A stretch of 64,000 bases of DNA from Salmonella enterica subsp. houtenae serovar Houten (GTDB lineage: Bacteria > Pseudomonadota > Gammaproteobacteria > Enterobacterales > Enterobacteriaceae): positions 3,162,001 to 3,226,000 of the forward strand of contig LS483478.1 in assembly GCA_900478215.1 (NCBI GenBank). Reading direction: 5' to 3'. A program made the translations under genes and the position numbers. This document shows, piece by piece, positions 61,460 to 64,000 of the stretch; the first letter of the stretch is position 1; each line of letters starts with the position of its first letter. The notes beneath the pieces are model-generated. The model did no database searches. It was not told where the DNA came from and was given only the letters and a program-made list of their open reading frames with translations.

Positions 61460-64000
61460 ATGCAAGAGCAATACCGCCCGGAAGAGATAGAATCCAGAGT
61501 ACAGCTTCACTGGGATGAGAAGCGCACATTTGAAGTGACCGAAGACGAGAGCAAAGAGAAGTATTACTGCCTGTCGATGCTTCCCTATCCTTCTGGCCGA
61601 CTACACATGGGCCACGTACGTAACTACACCATCGGTGACGTGATCGCCCGCTACCAACGTATGTTAGGTAAAAACGTGCTGCAGCCTATCGGCTGGGACG
61701 CGTTTGGCCTGCCTGCGGAAGGCGCGGCGGTAAAAAACAACACTGCGCCGGCGCCATGGACGTACGACAACATCGCGTACATGAAAAACCAGCTCAAAAT
61801 GTTGGGCTTTGGCTATGACTGGAGCCGCGAACTGGCGACCTGCACCCCGGAATATTATCGTTGGGAACAGAAATTCTTCACCGAGCTATATAAAAAAGGC
61901 CTGGTGTACAAAAAGACCTCTGCCGTTAACTGGTGCCCGAACGATCAGACTGTTCTCGCCAACGAGCAGGTGATCGACGGCTGCTGCTGGCGCTGTGATA
62001 GCAAAGTTGAGCGTAAAGAGATCCCACAGTGGTTTATTAAGATCACCGCCTACGCCGATGAACTGTTGAACGATCTGGATAAGCTTGACCACTGGCCTGA
62101 CACTGTGAAAACGATGCAGCGCAACTGGATCGGTCGTTCCGAAGGCGTGGAAATCACCTTCGACGTGAAAGGTTACGATAACACTCTGACCGTCTACACT
62201 ACGCGCCCTGATACCTTTATGGGCGCCACTTACCTGGCGGTAGCCGCTGGTCATCCGCTGGCGCAAAAAGCGGCGGCAAACAACGCCGAACTGGCGGCGT
62301 TCATCGACGAATGCCGTAACACCAAAGTTGCCGAAGCCGACATGGCGACGATGGAGAAAAAAGGCGTCGACACCGGCTTTAAAGCGATTCATCCGTTAAC
62401 TGGCGAAGAGATCCCGGTGTGGGCGGCAAATTTCGTGTTGATGGAGTACGGCACTGGCGCGGTGATGGCCGTTCCGGGGCACGATCAGCGCGACTACGAA
62501 TTTGCCACCAAATACGGTTTGACCATCAAACCGGTTATTCTGGCCGCCGACGGTTCCGAACCGGATCTCTCCGCACAGGCGCTGACCGAAAAAGGCGTGC
62601 TGTTTAACTCCGGCGAGTTCGACGGACTGGGCTTTGAAGCGGCGTTTAACGCCATTGCCGATAAACTGGCGGAAAAAGGCGTCGGCGAACGTAAAGTGAA
62701 CTACCGTCTGCGCGACTGGGGCGTTTCCCGTCAACGCTACTGGGGCGCGCCGATCCCGATGGTCACCCTGGAAGACGGCACCGTGCTCCCGGCACCGGAA
62801 GATCAACTGCCGGTGATCCTACCGGAAGACGTAGTCATGGACGGCATCACCAGCCCGATCAAGGCCGATCCCGAGTGGGCGAAAACCACTGTTAACGGTA
62901 TGCCTGCGCTGCGTGAAACCGACACCTTCGACACCTTTATGGAGTCGTCATGGTACTACGCGCGTTACACCTGCCCGCAGTATCAGGAAGGGATGCTGGA
63001 TTCGAAAGCGGCAAACTACTGGCTGCCGGTCGACATCTACATTGGCGGTATTGAACATGCCATCATGCACCTGCTTTATTTCCGCTTCTTCCATAAGCTG
63101 ATGCGCGATGCGGGCATGGTAACCTCTGACGAACCGGCTAAGCAGTTGCTGTGTCAGGGCATGGTGCTGGCGGATGCGTTCTATTATGTCGGCGAGAACG
63201 GCGAACGTAACTGGGTTTCGCCAGTTGACGCTATCGTCGAGCGCGATGAAAAAGGCCGCATCGTAAAAGCAAAAGACGCAGCGGGTCATGAGCTGGTCTA
63301 CACTGGCATGAGTAAAATGTCCAAGTCCAAAAATAACGGTATCGACCCGCAGGTAATGGTTGAACGTTATGGCGCGGACACGGTACGCCTGTTTATGATG
63401 TTCGCCTCTCCGGCGGATATGACTCTGGAATGGCAGGAGTCCGGCGTAGAAGGCGCAAACCGCTTTATTAAACGCGTCTGGAAGCTGGTTTACGAGCACA
63501 CCGCTAAAGGTTCTGTCGCGGCGCTGAACGTAGATACGCTGAACGACGATCAAAAAGCGCTGCGTCGCGATGTGCATAAAACCATTGCCAAAGTGACCGA
63601 TGATATCGGCCGCCGTCAGACATTCAACACCGCCATTGCGGCGATTATGGAACTGATGAATAAACTGGCGAAAGCGCCGCAGGACAGCGAGCAGGACAGA
63701 GCTCTGATGCAGGAAGCGCTGCTGGCGGTCGTGCGTATGCTTAACCCGTTCACGCCGCACGTCTGCTTTACCTTGTGGCAGGCGCTGGAAGGCGAAGGCG
63801 ATATTGATAACGCGCCGTGGCCGGTGGCGGACGATAAAGCGATGGTCGAAGAGTCCACGCTGGTTGTGGTACAGGTAAACGGTAAAGTGCGCGGAAAAAT
63901 CACCGTACCGGTAAATGCTACCGAAGAACAGGTGCGCGAGCGCGCAGGCCAGGAACATCTGGTGGCAAAATATCTTGATGGCGTTACCGTGCGTAAAGTG
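61460..64000 (+). CDS. leuS: leucyl-tRNA synthetase (3' end cut by window edge)
   Basis: LeuRS is a class I synthetase; 847 codons are visible of about 860. The HIGH motif is GRLHMGHVRN (about residue 42). The CP1 editing domain carries the Thr-rich YTTRPDTFMG and the Asp in GTGAVMAVPGHDQRDYEF. KMSKS is intact as KMSKSKNN (about residue 619), followed by the anticodon-binding and C-terminal domains. ATG 61460 gives MQEQYRPEEIES. No stop lies within the window. Confidence 0.97.
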   Translation, partial: MQEQYRPEEIESRVQLHWDEKRTFEVTEDESKEKYYCLSMLPYPSGRLHMGHVRNYTIGDVIARYQRMLGKNVLQPIGWDAFGLPAEGAAVKNNTAPAPWTYDNIAYMKNQLKMLGFGYDWSRELATCTPEYYRWEQKFFTELYKKGLVYKKTSAVNWCPNDQTVLANEQVIDGCCWRCDSKVERKEIPQWFIKITAYADELLNDLDKLDHWPDTVKTMQRNWIGRSEGVEITFDVKGYDNTLTVYTTRPDTFMGATYLAVAAGHPLAQKAAANNAELAAFIDECRNTKVAEADMATMEKKGVDTGFKAIHPLTGEEIPVWAANFVLMEYGTGAVMAVPGHDQRDYEFATKYGLTIKPVILAADGSEPDLSAQALTEKGVLFNSGEFDGLGFEAAFNAIADKLAEKGVGERKVNYRLRDWGVSRQRYWGAPIPMVTLEDGTVLPAPEDQLPVILPEDVVMDGITSPIKADPEWAKTTVNGMPALRETDTFDTFMESSWYYARYTCPQYQEGMLDSKAANYWLPVDIYIGGIEHAIMHLLYFRFFHKLMRDAGMVTSDEPAKQLLCQGMVLADAFYYVGENGERNWVSPVDAIVERDEKGRIVKAKDAAGHELVYTGMSKMSKSKNNGIDPQVMVERYGADTVRLFMMFASPADMTLEWQESGVEGANRFIKRVWKLVYEHTAKGSVAALNVDTLNDDQKALRRDVHKTIAKVTDDIGRRQTFNTAIAAIMELMNKLAKAPQDSEQDRALMQEALLAVVRMLNPFTPHVCFTLWQALEGEGDIDNAPWPVADDKAMVEESTLVVVQVNGKVRGKITVPVNATEEQVRERAGQEHLVAKYLDGVTVRKV

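Noticed and set aside
62948..63958. 336-codon open frame on the minus strand
   Set aside because: It lies wholly antisense to leuS, which has intact synthetase motifs on the plus strand; it is a by-product of codon bias.

Overview
The window is enterobacterial chromosome, almost certainly Salmonella enterica. The core gene order is the one shared with E. coli K-12, but it carries Salmonella-type features: the tricarballylate operon tcuRABC, a polysaccharide locus next to pxpABC, and a speF leader peptide of the Salmonella form. Identifications rest on recognising protein sequences and gene order; no database was searched.

Layout. Positions 1-2850 are accessory DNA. They hold the start of a glf-type UDP-galactopyranose mutase gene with an ops (RfaH) element in its leader, a LuxR-type regulator gene broken by an in-frame UGA, a small membrane protein gene, a FimB/FimE-like tyrosine recombinase gene, and a decayed open frame. 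Positions 2853-9187 are pxpA-pxpC-pxpB-ybgI (5-oxoproline use), dtpD (peptide transport) and phrB (photolyase). Positions 9298-11951 are a second accessory unit: a type VI secretion gene encoding an Hcp domain fused to a DUF2235 phospholipase-like domain, with one in-frame ochre codon, overlapped by ATGA with a DUF2931-type gene that is probably its immunity gene.

Positions 12312-24916 are ybfA, kdpFABCDE (high-affinity K+ uptake with its two-component system), the speFL leader peptide, speF and potE (ornithine decarboxylation and putrescine export). Positions 24981-35578 are a flavin-binding protein gene, pgm, seqA, ybfF, ybfE, fldA, fur and tcuRABC. Positions 35627-48014 are chiQ/chiP, glnS, and the aminosugar divergon nagE | nagBACD, followed by asnB. 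Positions 48234-48986 are seven tRNA genes (Met, Leu, Gln, Gln, Met, Gln, Gln). Positions 49108-64000 are ubiF, miaB-ybeZ-ybeY-ybeX-lnt, gltIJKL with the sRNA SroC, rihA, ybeL and most of leuS, which runs off the right edge.

Regulation is unusually readable. It includes an ops element, a KdpE box, the speF leader ORF, a Fur box over the uof leader ORF of fur, a ChiX pairing site before chiP, paired NagC operators at both chiP and nagE-nagB, a CRP site, a tRNA promoter with GC-rich discriminator, and a C/A-rich GcvB-type element before gltI.

The main points for follow-up are the Hcp-phospholipase/DUF2931 pair with a single nonsense codon, the RfaH element on the polysaccharide locus beside a Fim-like recombinase and a broken LuxR regulator, a truncated uof frame in front of fur, and a relic of a tRNA-Gln gene inside the tRNA operon.
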